A stretch of DNA of 64,000 bases from Hibiscus mutabilis. Lineage: Eukaryota; Streptophyta; Magnoliopsida; Malvales; Malvaceae. This document shows, one piece after another, positions 44,520 to 55,773 of the stretch; the first letter of the stretch is position 1, and the number at the start of each line of letters is the position of its first letter. The stretch lies in assembly GCA_019671005.1 (NCBI GenBank), contig CM033738.1:17200202-17264201 (forward strand). The letters are read 5' to 3'. A program made the translations under genes and the position numbers. The notes under the pieces were generated by a model, which did no database searches, was not told the origin of the DNA, and saw only the letters and a program-made list of their open reading frames with translations.

Positions 44520-45078
44520 AGACAAATTCATGTCGAACAATATCTCCACCTCTTCCACGAAACCCCTTCAAGGGATAGTCTTCAGCAATGAACACCGACC
44601 AAATCCAAGCCTTGCCCAAGCTTGGATGTACAAGGTAATTTAGTCTTAACGTCGGTAAGATCAACATTAGTGCCAACTTTGCTCACAACTATATCACCAC
44701 AAACAATAACACGACCCCGATCATCAATGGCACTACTACCTTTCTCATTATTTATCTTTGAAGCAAATCGAACACTCTTAAGCTTCTCAAATCCGTTATA
44801 CCCATAGAATTCAACTTTATTCTTCTTTTCAAATTCATTATGCCCACGAAATCGAACTCTTTTCTGCCTACCAGAACCGTTATGCCCACAGTTGTCATGT
44901 TCAACACAAAATCCTCTTTTACTTGATTCAATTTTACTTGATTCAGTCAAGAAGCCTTCACCAGTAACATCGTCATTTGACACGCAGGAGGAAACAACGA
45001 ATGCATCACCTAAAATAGTTGAACCTTGCAGAACATAAAAATTGGTTGCTCTTTTATACCCTTTCATCACAACGAGAG
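44520..45078 (-). pseudogene. Element H GAG-pre-integrase remnant with internal repeats
   Basis: The frame (minus strand, from 45078) continues the protease segment across the J insertion with VVMKGYKRATNFYVLQGST, the GAG-pre-integrase domain of copia elements, then a zinc-finger-like CVEHDNCGHNGSG and KRVRF, where integrase normally begins. From there the protein is atypical: three roughly 14-residue units (44765-44887) ending KRVRF, NKVEF and KSVRF, then about 55 unrecognised residues to a stop at 44582. The integrase core, RT and RNase H are absent. Either a deletion fused distant parts, or H belongs to a non-autonomous family with its own tail. Function unknown. Confidence 0.65.
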
Positions 45079-45669
45079 TGTAACACCCTCAACTCGGATG
45101 TCACATTTGGGCCTTAAGCTCAAACCATTACCATAAAATTTTAAGCTGGTTTAGCCCAAACCACCACCATATTCTAAAAACCATTTGATTTCAATCCAAT
45201 AAAATGTAAATAATAATTGAAACATGTACAATGGAGCTCCTTTAAAAATTTACATAAATAAAATATTTATTCGGTTATTTTAAGATCCAAATACGAGTTA
45301 CAATATATAATAGGTTCCTACGAATACATAGCCCAAAGACCTAAGTATTGTACTCTGTGGAGACGAGGCACTGAAATCTGTCACTGATGATGCTCCCCCA
45401 AGTGGACAAGCCAAACCTACAAACATGCGAGCAGAAACAACGATTCCGAATGTTGAGCTAACAAAGCTCAGTGGATACACAACCACTCGACCATGCTTTA
45501 GGTGAATCATAATTAAGAACATGCTATGAAATATGATGTCAAGATAGGATAAAGCAATGGCGCTACCATAACCGCCTAAACACATGCTATAGAACAACCA
45601 GCACCTCAACAACATCAACATCTAAATAAACAAACCAGGAGTGAGGCCCAATGTCACCCGACACTAGGG

Positions 45670-45830
45670 AACCCACCCATGCTCGAAATCTTACATCGAG
45701 CTACTCGAAATCTCGCATCGAGCGGTATACTCAGAATCTCAAATTGAGCGGGGCTTAGAATCTCACATTGAGCAAATGTCATCACCCGGAATCTCACATC
45801 GGATGGCCTTCATATGTTGCAACACTCACT
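45670..45830. repeat. CTCGnAATCTCACATCGAG hairpin repeats (3' LTR of J)
   Basis: About five or six units built on GAATCTCACAT with short complementary arms: CTCG..CGAG, CTCG..CGAG, CTCA..TGAG, CTTA..TGAG, CCG..CGG. Several arm changes keep base pairing. The homologous array in the 5' LTR is at 49205-49405. Confidence 0.7.
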
Positions 45831-46200
45831 CACTGGGTATCCGGATCCCACCAAACAAAGACTCAGAACCAAACAAGTGCCCTACCTGGCACGTAACCAT
45901 ACACGATCCACCACGGATCCATACAAGTGCCCTACCTAGCACACAATTGTCGCACGACCCACCACGGGTCCCTATTGTTGCTATTACAACCAATCAAGCA
46001 TTACCGAGTTGTTATGCTTTATGGAAGAGTGTACAATTTATTCTCAATAATTATTTCAATCAGTCCACATTAGCAATTAGAAACACGCATTCTTAGTTTT
46101 ACCCTTTGTTTTGCACCATGAGAGACCCATTAGATCCTTAGCCACGAATTATATAACCCCCGAACTCAAAATGTAAAAACTTGGGCAGATTGCCCAGTGA

Positions 46201-46545
46201 GTATCTATACTCCAAAGTGAGTATCGGTACTCCCCTCTAGGTATCGATACTCCACCATGAGCACCGATACTCTATTTAGCTCCGAAAAAATTGGCCCTCA
46301 TGCGGTACCGATACGTTCCGTTCTGTATTGATTCTCAATATCGATACTGGGATCACCCCGTACTGATCCTCACCCATACCGATACGTCTACCCTAGCGTA
46401 CCGATACACAAAGCCTTTTTAGGCGGTGTAATAGTAGGTACCGATACACGAGAAGGCGTATTGATATGCCCCTCACAACCTGCCGTCCAAAATACAAAGG
46501 AGTACCGATACGTAACCACCCCGTATCGGTACTCGAGCCCCGATT
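46201..46545. repeat. GTAYCGRTAC cluster, first units at exact 20-bp period (3' LTR of J)
   Basis: Units start at 46201, 46221, 46241 and 46261 (gtatctatac, gtatcggtac, gtatcgatac, gcaccgatac), each followed by TCC or TCT. Then irregular copies such as GTACCGATACG, CGTACCGATAC and GTATCGGTAC run to 46545. Confidence 0.85.
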
Positions 46546-46817
46546 TTGAAACTTGGAGCTCAAAAATTCACCAATCCCTCCCTTAACCTCCATGTTTAAG
46601 TCCTAAAATGTTCCTACCAATTACGAAGAGTCATTAGGTGAGTTTCTAACCATTTTTACCCTTAAACATCAACAATTACAAGTTTTGCCATGGATGACCA
46701 ACCAAGCTCTAACTTATCCAAAACATCACAATTCAAGCAAGCACAGCAAAATGATGATGCACATGAATACACAGAAGTTAGAAGTGTACTAACCTCGAAT
46801 TACAAGCTAAAAAGAAA

Positions 46818-48602
46818 TCCTTTATCATACAACCCGATGTCTGGCACTCATAACAGCTTTCTCAAGCAGCAGCATACCCTAAGGCGATGTCGGCCATAAC
46901 GCTCATAAACCGGTGGAAGAGACACTCCAACCGAGCAATCAAAACTCCCCGTTTAAGAAAAAATTGAGAGCCATCTACAAACCCTCAATCTAGATTTCTG
47001 ACCAACCCTCAGTAGCTGATCTGTAACAACTCTCTTTAATCTTCTCCCGACGCGAAACCTCTCAATAGAACCTGAAAAGAATCTCATGATGTTCTGGGTC
47101 CCTACAATGCGGTTTATGGAATCTTCAAACTGACTCAACATTGACCCTGAAGTTATTTGGGTGCCTTCCTACAATCATCTAACCCTAAAAATATCCCAAG
47201 TGAACTCGTTGTTGCACGTATCTATAGGCGATTCTCTAATCTAAGTCTAAACCTCATACACATTTACTCTTCGGTAGCAACTAACTGTAGGCATAACTGC
47301 TCAATCATAGAGAATCTTATTTATACTCAAACTCTGTCTTAACACTCTAATCAAATGCCAGAACTGGTCTCTTATCTCACCCAAGTGAAACTCACTGACA
47401 TACTTCTCTTTGGACTCAACCCAGAAGTTATACCTTGTTAGGAATGCGAGCTGAGCTCCCAATTCAACAATATTCCGCCACTAGTACACATTGCCTTTAT
47501 GAAGGGAACATTACAATCAAGATCACTTCCAAGACTACTTCACAACTACCTCGGAATTCTCCGAGTATCTTTTAACCACTGATTAGCTCATTCAGATCAT
47601 TCTTCCTCATACCATTCAATATTCTTTGATTCATAACATTACCTCTCCCATTTGAGAAACATAACTCTCTTTGCGACTTTCCTGGTTGTGTCTCGCGCGA
47701 CTCAACCAACTAGCCTGAACTACATTATGAAGGTGGTAGTTCATCATTCTCAACCAAGGGTTTGGTTCTCTACGAACCTTGAGCTTCCAACACGACGCTT
47801 GACATCTTAAGCTAGCTCGTCTGAACAAATAACCAATGAGCAAGATCATAACAACTCTCTAGAAAGATAACTCAACAGAGTCTATTAAACGCTTATCCTC
47901 GAGCCCTACTCGAGTATTGCCTTGCACAATTTAAACGATGCCCTTCCCACCATTATTGTAATCAATTTGTAGCAAGTACACGTCTCTCGAATCCCCAAGC
48001 ATTTGGCTTACTAATAGTGTACTTGGAACCTCATAACCATCAAGTACCTCTCCACATTAAACAAAAATAGATGTCTATCAGTTGTACCATATCCCCACCA
48101 TATGGTACCCTACCATCAAAGACCTAGTTTTCCATGGATAGAGGGACCCTCGGTTGACATTCCACCACTGGTCGATCAAAAGCAAGTCCTCTTAATTCCA
48201 TCTCATAAGGGTCATCCACCAACACGTGGAATCTCGCCACTGAAGGTTTTCACTATGAACTCAAGGATTTAAGGTGACTTACGGCACATAATCATTATTA
48301 CTTTCTCAAGCGATGGGAGGAAGGCACACCCTCACTGCTCCATTCCTTCACAACCCATCCTTAACGTCTGAGATAATTCCGATCTCAGAATCATCCTTAA
48401 AGGAATCGGACATCATCATGGCCCACATGACCGCGATCGAATCTATCTTAATGTTGTAACCAGCAACACACGTGAACACAGGGCACACCATCCAGATTCT
48501 AGTCTTGAAAGAGTACAACTTAGACACAAGGGCTCGTATTCACTAGACACCTATTCACGACTCTTAACCACCCCAAGGTTTTCCTAGAACCGGCTAAACC
48601 TA
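46818..48602 (-). other. Interior of J, no recognisable gene
   Basis: Short minus-strand frames exist, for example a coding-like piece near 47350-47450 (FWVESKEKYVSEFHLGEIRD), but no Gag, protease, RT or integrase motif. The part after the primer site resembles a Tekay leader. J therefore depends on other elements. Confidence 0.55.
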
Positions 48603-48615
48603 GGCTCTGATACCA
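48603..48615 (-). other. Primer-binding site (tRNA-iMet type) of J
   Basis: The minus strand reads TGGTATCAGAGCC, five bases beyond the 5' LTR end. It fixes J's orientation and marks 48621-50998 as the 5' LTR. Confidence 0.92.
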
Positions 48616-49204
48616 CTAAATGTAACACCCTCAACCCGGATGTCAGATTTGGGCCTTAAGACCAAACCATTACCATAAAATTTTAACCTGGTTTAGCCCA
48701 AACCACCATCAAATTCTGAAAACGATTTGATTTCAATACAATAAAATATAAATAATAATTGAAACATGTACAATAGAGCTCCTTTAAAAATTTACATAAA
48801 TAAAATATTTACTCGATTATTTTAAGATCCAAATACGAGTTACAAAATATAATAGGTTCCTACGAATACATAGCCCAAAGACCTAAGTATTGTACTCTGT
48901 GGAGATGAGGCACTGGAATCTGTCACTGATAGTGCTCCCCAAGCGGACAAGCCAAACCTACGAATAGAAACAACGATTCCGAATGCTGAGCTAACAAAGC
49001 TCAGGGGATACACAACCACTCGACCATGCTTCAGTTGAGTCATAATTAAGAACATGCTACGAAATATGATGTCAAGATAGGATAAAGCAATGGCGCTACC
49101 ATAACCGCCTAAAAACATGCTATAGAACAACCAGCACCTCAACAACATCAACATATAAATAAACAAACCTAGAGTGAGGTCCAATGTCATCCGACACTGG
49201 GGAA

Positions 49205-49405
49205 CTCACCCATGCTCGGAATCTCACATCGAACTGCTCGAAATTTTGCATCGAGCGGTATACTTGAAATCTCGCATCGAGTCTTCGCTCAGAATCTTAC
49301 ATCGAGCGAGGCTCAGAATCTCACATCAAGCAAATCTGATCACCTGGAATCTCACATCGGATGGCCTTCATTTTATCACCCAGAATCTTACATCAGATGG
49401 CCTTA
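49205..49405. repeat. CTCGnAATCTCACATCGAG hairpin repeats (5' LTR of J)
   Basis: About seven units (ctcggaatctcacatcga, ctcgaaattttgcatcgag, cttgaaatctcgcatcgag and others), one or two more than in the 3' LTR array. Confidence 0.7.
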
Positions 49406-49743
49406 ATGTGTTGCAACACTCACTCACTGGGTATCCGGATCCCACCAAACAAAGACTCATAACCAATCAAGTGCCCTACCTGGCACGTAACCATACACGA
49501 TCCACCACGGGTCCCTATTGTTGTTATTACAACCAATCAAGCATTACCGAGGTGTTACGTTTTATAGAAGAGTGTACAATTTATTCTCAACAATTATTTC
49601 AGTCAATCCACATTAGCAATTAGAAACACACATTCTTAGTTTTACCATTTGTTTTGCACCATGAGAGACCCATTATAGCCTTAGCCACGAATTATATAAC
49701 CTCTGAACTCAAAACATAAAAACTTGGGCAAATTGCCCAGCGA

Positions 49744-50140
49744 GTATCGATACTCCAAAGTGAGTATCGATACTCCCTTCATGGTATCGATACTCCACTA
49801 TAAGTATCGATACTCCATTTAGCTCTGAAAGAATTGGCCCCCTTGCGGTACCGATGCACTCCGTTCTGTATTGGTACTCAATATCGATACTGGGATCGCC
49901 CTGTACCGATCCTTACCTGTATCGATATGCCTACCCTAGCCTACCGGTACACAAAGCTTTTCTAGGCGGTGTAATAGTGGGTACCGATACGCCCATAGCG
50001 TACCGGTACGCCAAAGCACTACTGGAATTCTAATCAAGCGATGGGTAACGATACGCAGAAAAGCATACCGGTACGACCCTCACAATCTGCCTTCCAAAAT
50101 ACAAAGGGGTACCGATATGCAACCACCTCGTACCTATACT
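49744..50140. repeat. GTATCGATAC cluster with 20-bp period (5' LTR of J)
   Basis: Perfect palindromes GTATCGATAC at 49744-49753, 49764-49773, 49784-49793 and 49804-49813, exactly 20 bp apart and each followed by TCC. Degenerate, irregular copies (gtaccgatac, taccggtacg, gtatcgatat, gtaacgatacg) continue to 50140. Confidence 0.88.
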
Positions 50141-50998
50141 CGAGCCCCAATTTCAAAACCTGGAGCTCAGGAATTCACCAATCCCTCCCTTAACCTCTAT
50201 GGTTAAGTCCTAAAACGTTCCTACCAATTATGAAGATTCATTAGGCGAGTTTCTAACCATTTTTACCCTTAAACATCAAACAATTACAAGTTTTGCCATG
50301 GATGACCAACCAAGCTCTAACTTATCCAAAACATCACAATTCAAGCAAGCATAGCAAAATGATGATGCACATGAATACACAAAAGTTAAAAGTGTACTAA
50401 CCTCGAATTACAAGCTAAAAAGAAACCCCCACCTCCACCTCAAGCTTTCTTCTTGCCTTGGGCCTTTGAATGCTATCAAACCTCTTTTACTACAATGAGA
50501 TATTGTAAATGAGTTACAACATGGTTGAGAGATTAAAAGAAGCTTAAATCACGATTCAACAACAATAATTGGGGTTGTAATTACCATTCCTGCTCTCAAC
50601 CTAAACCCCCCACCAAAACCCTTCTTTCTACCAAAAACAACATTACTTACCTCAAAAGATAGATCCCTCAAAGCTGATAACAACTCCCTTAAAATGCTAA
50701 ACGAGATTCCTACAGCAAACCTCAAAGATCCAACCTTTGATGTTGTAGATTTGGGTAGGAGAAGAGATTTTGGGAAAAGGTGAGAGGAATAAAGGTGATG
50801 ATCTTACACATTTTGCATTATGTAGAAATTAAACCCTCTCTCCCCCTTTTACCCCAACACAATTACTCAAAAGCCCTCATGCCATCTTCCAAACCTAAAC
50901 CCAGCTAGACACAATCCCAAAAAGGTTTATAAGGCCAAACACCATAACCCAAACACGAGGCCCATGCCCCTGGTTAGCCCGACGCTCGGGTCGTTATA

Positions 50999-51735
50999 GA
51001 GAGCACCCTCACAAATTTTCATAGCTCCACCTTCATTGGAGTATCTGTACCCTTTTGAATCCAGAGTACCTAACGAAATTAGATTTCTTCCTAAATATGG
51101 AACATGCCTCACATTACCAAGTGTTCAAACAATCCTATCGAACATCTTAATCTTGATTGTGCCAATACTTATAACTTTACAAGAGACATTATTTCCCAAC
51201 AAGACAGCATCAGCAGACACGGGTTTATACGTTGCAAACCAATCCCGATTTGGACTCATATGAAAACTACTACCAGAGTCAAGAATCCACTCCTCACTCG
51301 CTATAGAGTCTTCGTCGGAAGCAACTAAAAGTTACCCATCATTATACTCCTCTGCAATATCAGCTTCATATTCACTGGAATTCTGATTCTCATATTCTCT
51401 TTTTATCTTATTCTGTAATCTGTAACACTTAGATTTAATATGACCTTTCATTTTTGCATAAATAACATGTTTTACCTCGATTTGATTACTTGGACTTACT
51501 TCTATTTTGACTGCCAAAATTATGATCATTTTTTCTTTCGCGGTCTGAACTAGTCGATCCATGCACCATGAGACCCTCTGCTTGAAACTCAAAGCCGGTA
51601 AGATGTTGCATCTTGTCATGTGAATTCAAATTATCGTATACCTCTTCAAGAGTAAGGGTATCATGGTTGTGTGGGAGGGTGCTTCTAAAAGATGAATATG
51701 AAGGGAGCAATGAGCAAAGTAAAATCAAACATAAG
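50999..51735 (-). pseudogene. Element H Gag C-terminus, zinc-knuckle region and protease
   Basis: Minus-strand continuation of H gag left of element I: CLILLCSLLPSYSSFRST, HNHDTLTLEEVYDNL, then the knuckle region (KHVIYAKMKGHIKSKCYRLQ, where the first cysteines of the copia CX2CX4HX4C are lost), an acidic stretch, a stop TAA near 51332, and the protease with EEWILDSGSSFHMSPN (active-site DSG intact, about 51260-51300). After a second stop the frame continues NVRHVPYLGRNLISLGTLDS and MKICEGAL, where J interrupts it at 50998. Particle assembly and processing would be its roles; the two stops inactivate it. Confidence 0.85.
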
Positions 51736-53025
51736 TGATACATGTACCACAAGGCAATTCCAAGGACAAGATGGACTTACTTTTCCACTTGGCCCAATAA
51801 CCCGAGCCAAGTCTAAGCTAATCAAGGACAAGCTAAATTCGACCGTCCAGGTATTCGTGAGCAAAGGATTACAAGCTGGCATGAAGAAAGAAGAATTTCT
51901 TGAAGGAAGTCCACACTTAACATCCTTCAAGAATAATTGGGTCACAAAAACTCAACTTGCTGCACCTTTGGAGATGGATATCCATGAGCCTTTAGATGTC
52001 CATTAATTAGCCCTTTTTATTGTAATTAGACCCAATACTTGTTACTATAAAAGAGGGATTTACAAGTGTTTTTAGGCCTAGTTAGCTTTTAAAATAGCTC
52101 ACACATGCCTCCTTGCCCAAGAACCAATTTCTTATCATCTAAACCAGCCCAAATACCCTTAAATTCGTCCAAATAAAGGCTCTATCAACTTTTACTTGCT
52201 GCCCAATCAAAATAGCTCTTATCGGCCCATTACTTGATGCCCACGCAAACCAGCCTTCAACAAGTTTACTTGCTGCCCAAGCAACCAAACCTTATCAGCT
52301 TATCACTTGCCTTATCACCCTATCCCTTGCCACACAAGCACAAGGAATTTAAAGGCTGTTATTTTATTATTATTTTTAATTAGATTAGGTTTTGCTTGTT
52401 TTAGTAGAAGTTAAATTACTTTGTCTATCCTTCACCTATAAAATGATGAAGCCTCCATCATTGTAAGACAGATTTTCTTTGATTTATGAAATATTTAGTG
52501 AGTTTGTTTTTGCAAGTGTTGATTACTTGTGCCTTCGAAGTCTTCTTCAACATAAGTTCGACGAGTTCTTGTGAGGGAGATCATCTTCACACTCTTGCTT
52601 GCCTAGATAATCGAGTCTAGGAGGGTGGGATAGAGCCGCTTGAGGTTGCTTGCTTAGATAATTGAGTCTAAGACGGTGCCGCGGACAAAACAACATCAAC
52701 AATTCGCAACCATCTTCATCTTCAACCTTCACACCATCTTCCACAATTCCATAAACAAAGCTAGAATTTTCAGATTTGTTTTACTTATCTCTTTCTCAAT
52801 ATCTCTTAATCTTTTTTTATATTCTTATTTCTTATCATATAATCCTTCATCTTGTCTTTTTTTCTTTAAATTTCCAGCCTTGAATCTGGAAATTTCAAGA
52901 AAATCTCTTCTCTTTTCTCTTGAATTTTCAGATCTGCCCAAACTTCCTTGATTGAGTCTAGAGCTCCTAGTTCTTGCAACAACTTGATTGAAGGCTTCCA
53001 AATCTAAGATTGCACTACTCTATTA
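51736..53025 (+). repeat. 5' LTR of gypsy I
   Basis: Starts TGATACATG and ends CTCTATTA (CA mutated to TA). TATA box TATAAAA at 52437-52443. Its first 270 bp stay open in the polyprotein frame to a stop at 52004-52006. Confidence 0.92.
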
Positions 53026-53027
53026 TT

Positions 53028-53040
53028 TGGTATCAGATTT
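53028..53040 (+). other. Primer-binding site of gypsy I
   Basis: TGGTATCAGA lies two bases after the LTR end, matching initiator tRNA-Met; the following bases have diverged. Confidence 0.8.
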
Positions 53041-53860
53041 GGGATGATTCTTGGCAAGAATTTTGGCGTTTTTGTGAAAAATCTCAAAAATTAGGGAAAA
53101 TTCGTCAAAACCAAACGAGTGAATATTGAGCTGAAAATTTCCAGATCAGATCTAGACCATTGGAGGGGTCACCAAACAAAAATTCAGAATTTTTGGACTT
53201 CGGGAACACCTCGAACGAAATGGATAAAGTTTTAGCAAAATTAGGGTTTTCCCCTACTTTAACCCTATTTTCATTATTTTTTTTCTTCATTTTTTGTTAT
53301 TTTCAGTTTTTTTACCTTGTAAAAAGAAAAAAAGAGAAAAAATAAAAAAAAAGAAAGAAAAGTGAGAAAGCTCATACCTAGCCACCAACCACTATCAAGA
53401 ATCATCAAGATCACCATCATCAACCACCACAAGCATCGCATTGAAGTGGATTCAACATTGGATTTCTTCCTTCAAGTTGTTTCTGGGTTTTGGGGTTATC
53501 ATCTTTCTCTACTAATTTTTTTTCTACTCTTAGTTTCTTAAGTTCCTTTGTTTTGCTTTTTCTTTCTTCTATTACGCGATTTAACACCTCTTTTCTGGTG
53601 TTAGTAGGACTAAAAGTTGCATTACAATCCTTCTTTCTTGCAACTATATTCAATTGATGTCAAGCCTTTCATTGGACTCCTAGCACAATTAGGACTCATT
53701 GTTAGGATTAAACTTCGATTGTAACTTGTTGACTTGTGGCAGGAAGGTCTTTAAAGAGAACGAGATCGGTTTACTTGCCTCGCTAAATATTTATTCCTTG
53801 GAGTGTTTAGTGAGATTTCTAGTTTTCTTTTGCTTTTCACCTTTTTAAATCTGAGTGATT
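53041..53860 (+). other. Leader of gypsy I, non-coding
   Basis: About 0.8 kb, T- and A-rich, between primer site and gag, without a supported frame. Such long leaders are normal in plant gypsy elements. Confidence 0.6.
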
Positions 53861-53861
53861 C

Positions 53862-54670
53862 AGGATATCAGAAACGAGTAATGACGAAGAACCACATGAA
53901 GTGACTCTTCAAGAAGTTTCGTATACTCTCAATAAACTTGAACGGACTGTAACCTCTTTGGCAGCCAAGCTTGTGCACACCGATACAGTCGTAACCGCAA
54001 TCACTCAAACCATTGGGAGATTAGAAATCATTGCTATTGCAAGCGATACTAAAGAGCCTAGGTGTCCAAATCTTGTTCCGATTCAGAATAGACGTCAAAA
54101 CCCCCTGCATGGGCACAATCCTCGCATAGAGCCGAGACGAGCAACAAACACCTTAGCCAAACCAAAAATCGTTGTACCACATTTTCAAGGACGGTATGAC
54201 CCTGATGCTTATTGTGACTGGGAAAATCGAGTTGATCTTCTATTCGAGTATTATCAATGCCCCGAAGAGGATCAAGTTCCACTGTTGACTCTCGAATTCA
54301 CTGAATACGCATCCATTTGGTGGTCCCAATTGGTTCGCAATCGGCGTCTCAATGGAGAAGCCAAGATAACCTCATGGGGAAACTTAAAGAAGTCATGCGA
54401 GAACGATTCGTTCCCCCATTATATCGGCGAGAGATCAAACAAAAGTTACAAAGAATCCGACAAGGCTACAGGACTATTGATAAGTATCTCAAAGAGATGG
54501 AATCATTGATGCAAAAAGCCGATATCCAAGAGGATGAAGAGGATACAATGACTAGGTTTGTTGTTGGACTCAATGACAACATTCTTGAGGTACTTAAACT
54601 CAAAACCTACTACACCCTTCAAGAGGCATTCCAATTCGCCATGACAATTGAAAAACGTATCAAAGATTAA
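53862..54670 (+). pseudogene. Gypsy I Gag
   Basis: Would form the particle. The frame is open from about 53862 (no ATG in frame near the start, so the native start is lost or shifted) and reads HEVTLQEVSYTLNKLERTV, then the capsid domain KIVVPHFQGRYDPDAYCDWE, EFTEYASIWWSQLVRNRR. A one-base shift near 54375 moves it to LKEVMRERFVPPLYRREIK, IRQGYRTIDKYLKEMESL and EEDTMTRFVVGLNDNI, ending at a stop at 54668-54670. The zinc knuckle is in the next segment. Wording is that of chromovirus Gags. Confidence 0.85.
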
Positions 54671-54748
54671 CAACGATATCGACAAAAGAATTATCACTAT
54701 GACAAAGGTATCACTCAACCTTTATCTCATTCTAATTCTGCTAAACCT

Positions 54749-55492
54749 TTGCTCGAATCAAGTAGACCAAAGCAGAAAATTGAAACATCCAAGTCACTGG
54801 ACAAAACTAAGACAAAAACCCCCATGTTGGTGGAAAACACACAAACACTCAAACAAACTCGAGAGATTGTATGCTTCAAGTGCAACGGTCATGGACACTA
54901 TAAAAGAGACTGTCCGAATACAATACTCTTTCTTATTCGAGAAGATGGGAGCTACTCATCCGAGTTGGATGAAGAATTGTCCGACAATGAATTCATCGTC
55001 GGTGGTTACTCCAGTGATGAACCTGATCCTAAAAGCTTGGTGATTCAACGTTCACTTAATATCCAAGCAATCGATGATACGGAGATGCAAAGAACAAATT
55101 TTTTCCACACAAGATGTTTGATCAAAGGCAAACTATATTTTGTCATCATTGATAGCGGAAGTTGTGCGAATATGGTGAGCAGGTATCTAGTTGATGCACT
55201 TGACCTACCTTGTCAACGCCATCCAAAGCCATATTATCTACAATGGCTTCATGAAGGGTCAGAATTAAAGGTAAACAAACGTGCCTTAATCACTTTTACT
55301 ATGGGCAAATATTGTGATGACGTTTGGTGTGATGTTATCCCTATGCAAGCATCTCACTTACTTTTAGGACGACCATGGCAGTATGACCGTGATGTGACTC
55401 ACCATGGTAAGTTAAATAAGTATTCCTTTGTAAACCATGGCAAAAAGTATACCTTGGCTCCACTCGATCTAAAAGAGGTGTACAAAGATTAG
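54749..55492 (+). pseudogene. Gypsy I zinc knuckle and protease
   Basis: Open for 247 codons: the zinc knuckle CFKCNGHGHYKRDC (CX2CX4HX4C, complete), an acidic linker (SSELDEELSDNEFIVGGY), then the retropepsin domain with VIIDSGSCANMVS (catalytic DSG at 55151-55159), QASHLLLGRPWQYDRDVTHH and a stop at 55490-55492 after KEVYKD. In an intact element this stop would not be there, because RT follows in the same polyprotein. Between 55493 and 55770 lies a Lys/Glu-rich linker. Confidence 0.85.
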
Positions 55493-55773
55493 ATGCGAAT
55501 GAAGAAGTTTTGCGAGGAGGTAGGAATAAAAAAAGATGAAAAAGAAAAAAATAATGAAAAACAAAAGGCAAATACAAAAGAGGCCAATAGTGATAAAAGC
55601 CAAATAAGTATAGGCCCAAGGGTGGTGAGTGATCCTAAATGTGAGAAAAAAAGAGTGTCTCAAAATATTTATGCGAGAGAAAAAGAAGTGAGGCAAGCCC
55701 CCTTCCTTAAACAACCTTGCATCCTCATCCGCTTTAGGGAACAATTTTTTCTATCACTAACAATAACAAAAGT

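Larger units (their letters stand above)
45079..46817 (-). repeat. 3' LTR of J, missing its 5' portion
   Basis: Aligns with 48621-50420 and then stops at 'AAGCTAAAAAGAAA', where the two copies diverge. Contains a CTCG...CGAG array (45670-45830) and a palindrome cluster (46201-46545). Confidence 0.85.
45079..50998 (-). mobile_element. LARD-like element J (Tekay-related), nested in H
   Basis: TSD GAGAG at 45074-45078 and 50999-51003. The 5' LTR is 48621-50998; the 3' LTR copy 45079-46817 lacks its first roughly 560-640 bp. Ends are TGTAACACCC at the low side and TATAACGACC (TG mutated to TA) at the high side on the minus strand. A perfect iMet primer site adjoins the 5' LTR. The interior is only about 1.8 kb with no recognised protein. 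The LTR opening, closing and leader resemble Tekay elements. One deletion removed the internal 3' part and the start of the 3' LTR. Confidence 0.88.
48621..50998 (-). repeat. 5' LTR of J (2,378 bp)
   Basis: Full-length copy. It includes a CTCG...CGAG array (49205-49405) and a palindrome cluster (49744-50140). The end at 50998 is set by the GAGAG duplication; the terminal dinucleotide has mutated. Confidence 0.9.

Noticed and set aside
49744..50140. CRISPR-like array of repeats
   Set aside because: Units are 10-13 bp palindromes with degenerate copies in a plant LTR; there is no 25-40 bp constant repeat, no unique spacers of constant length and no cas gene.
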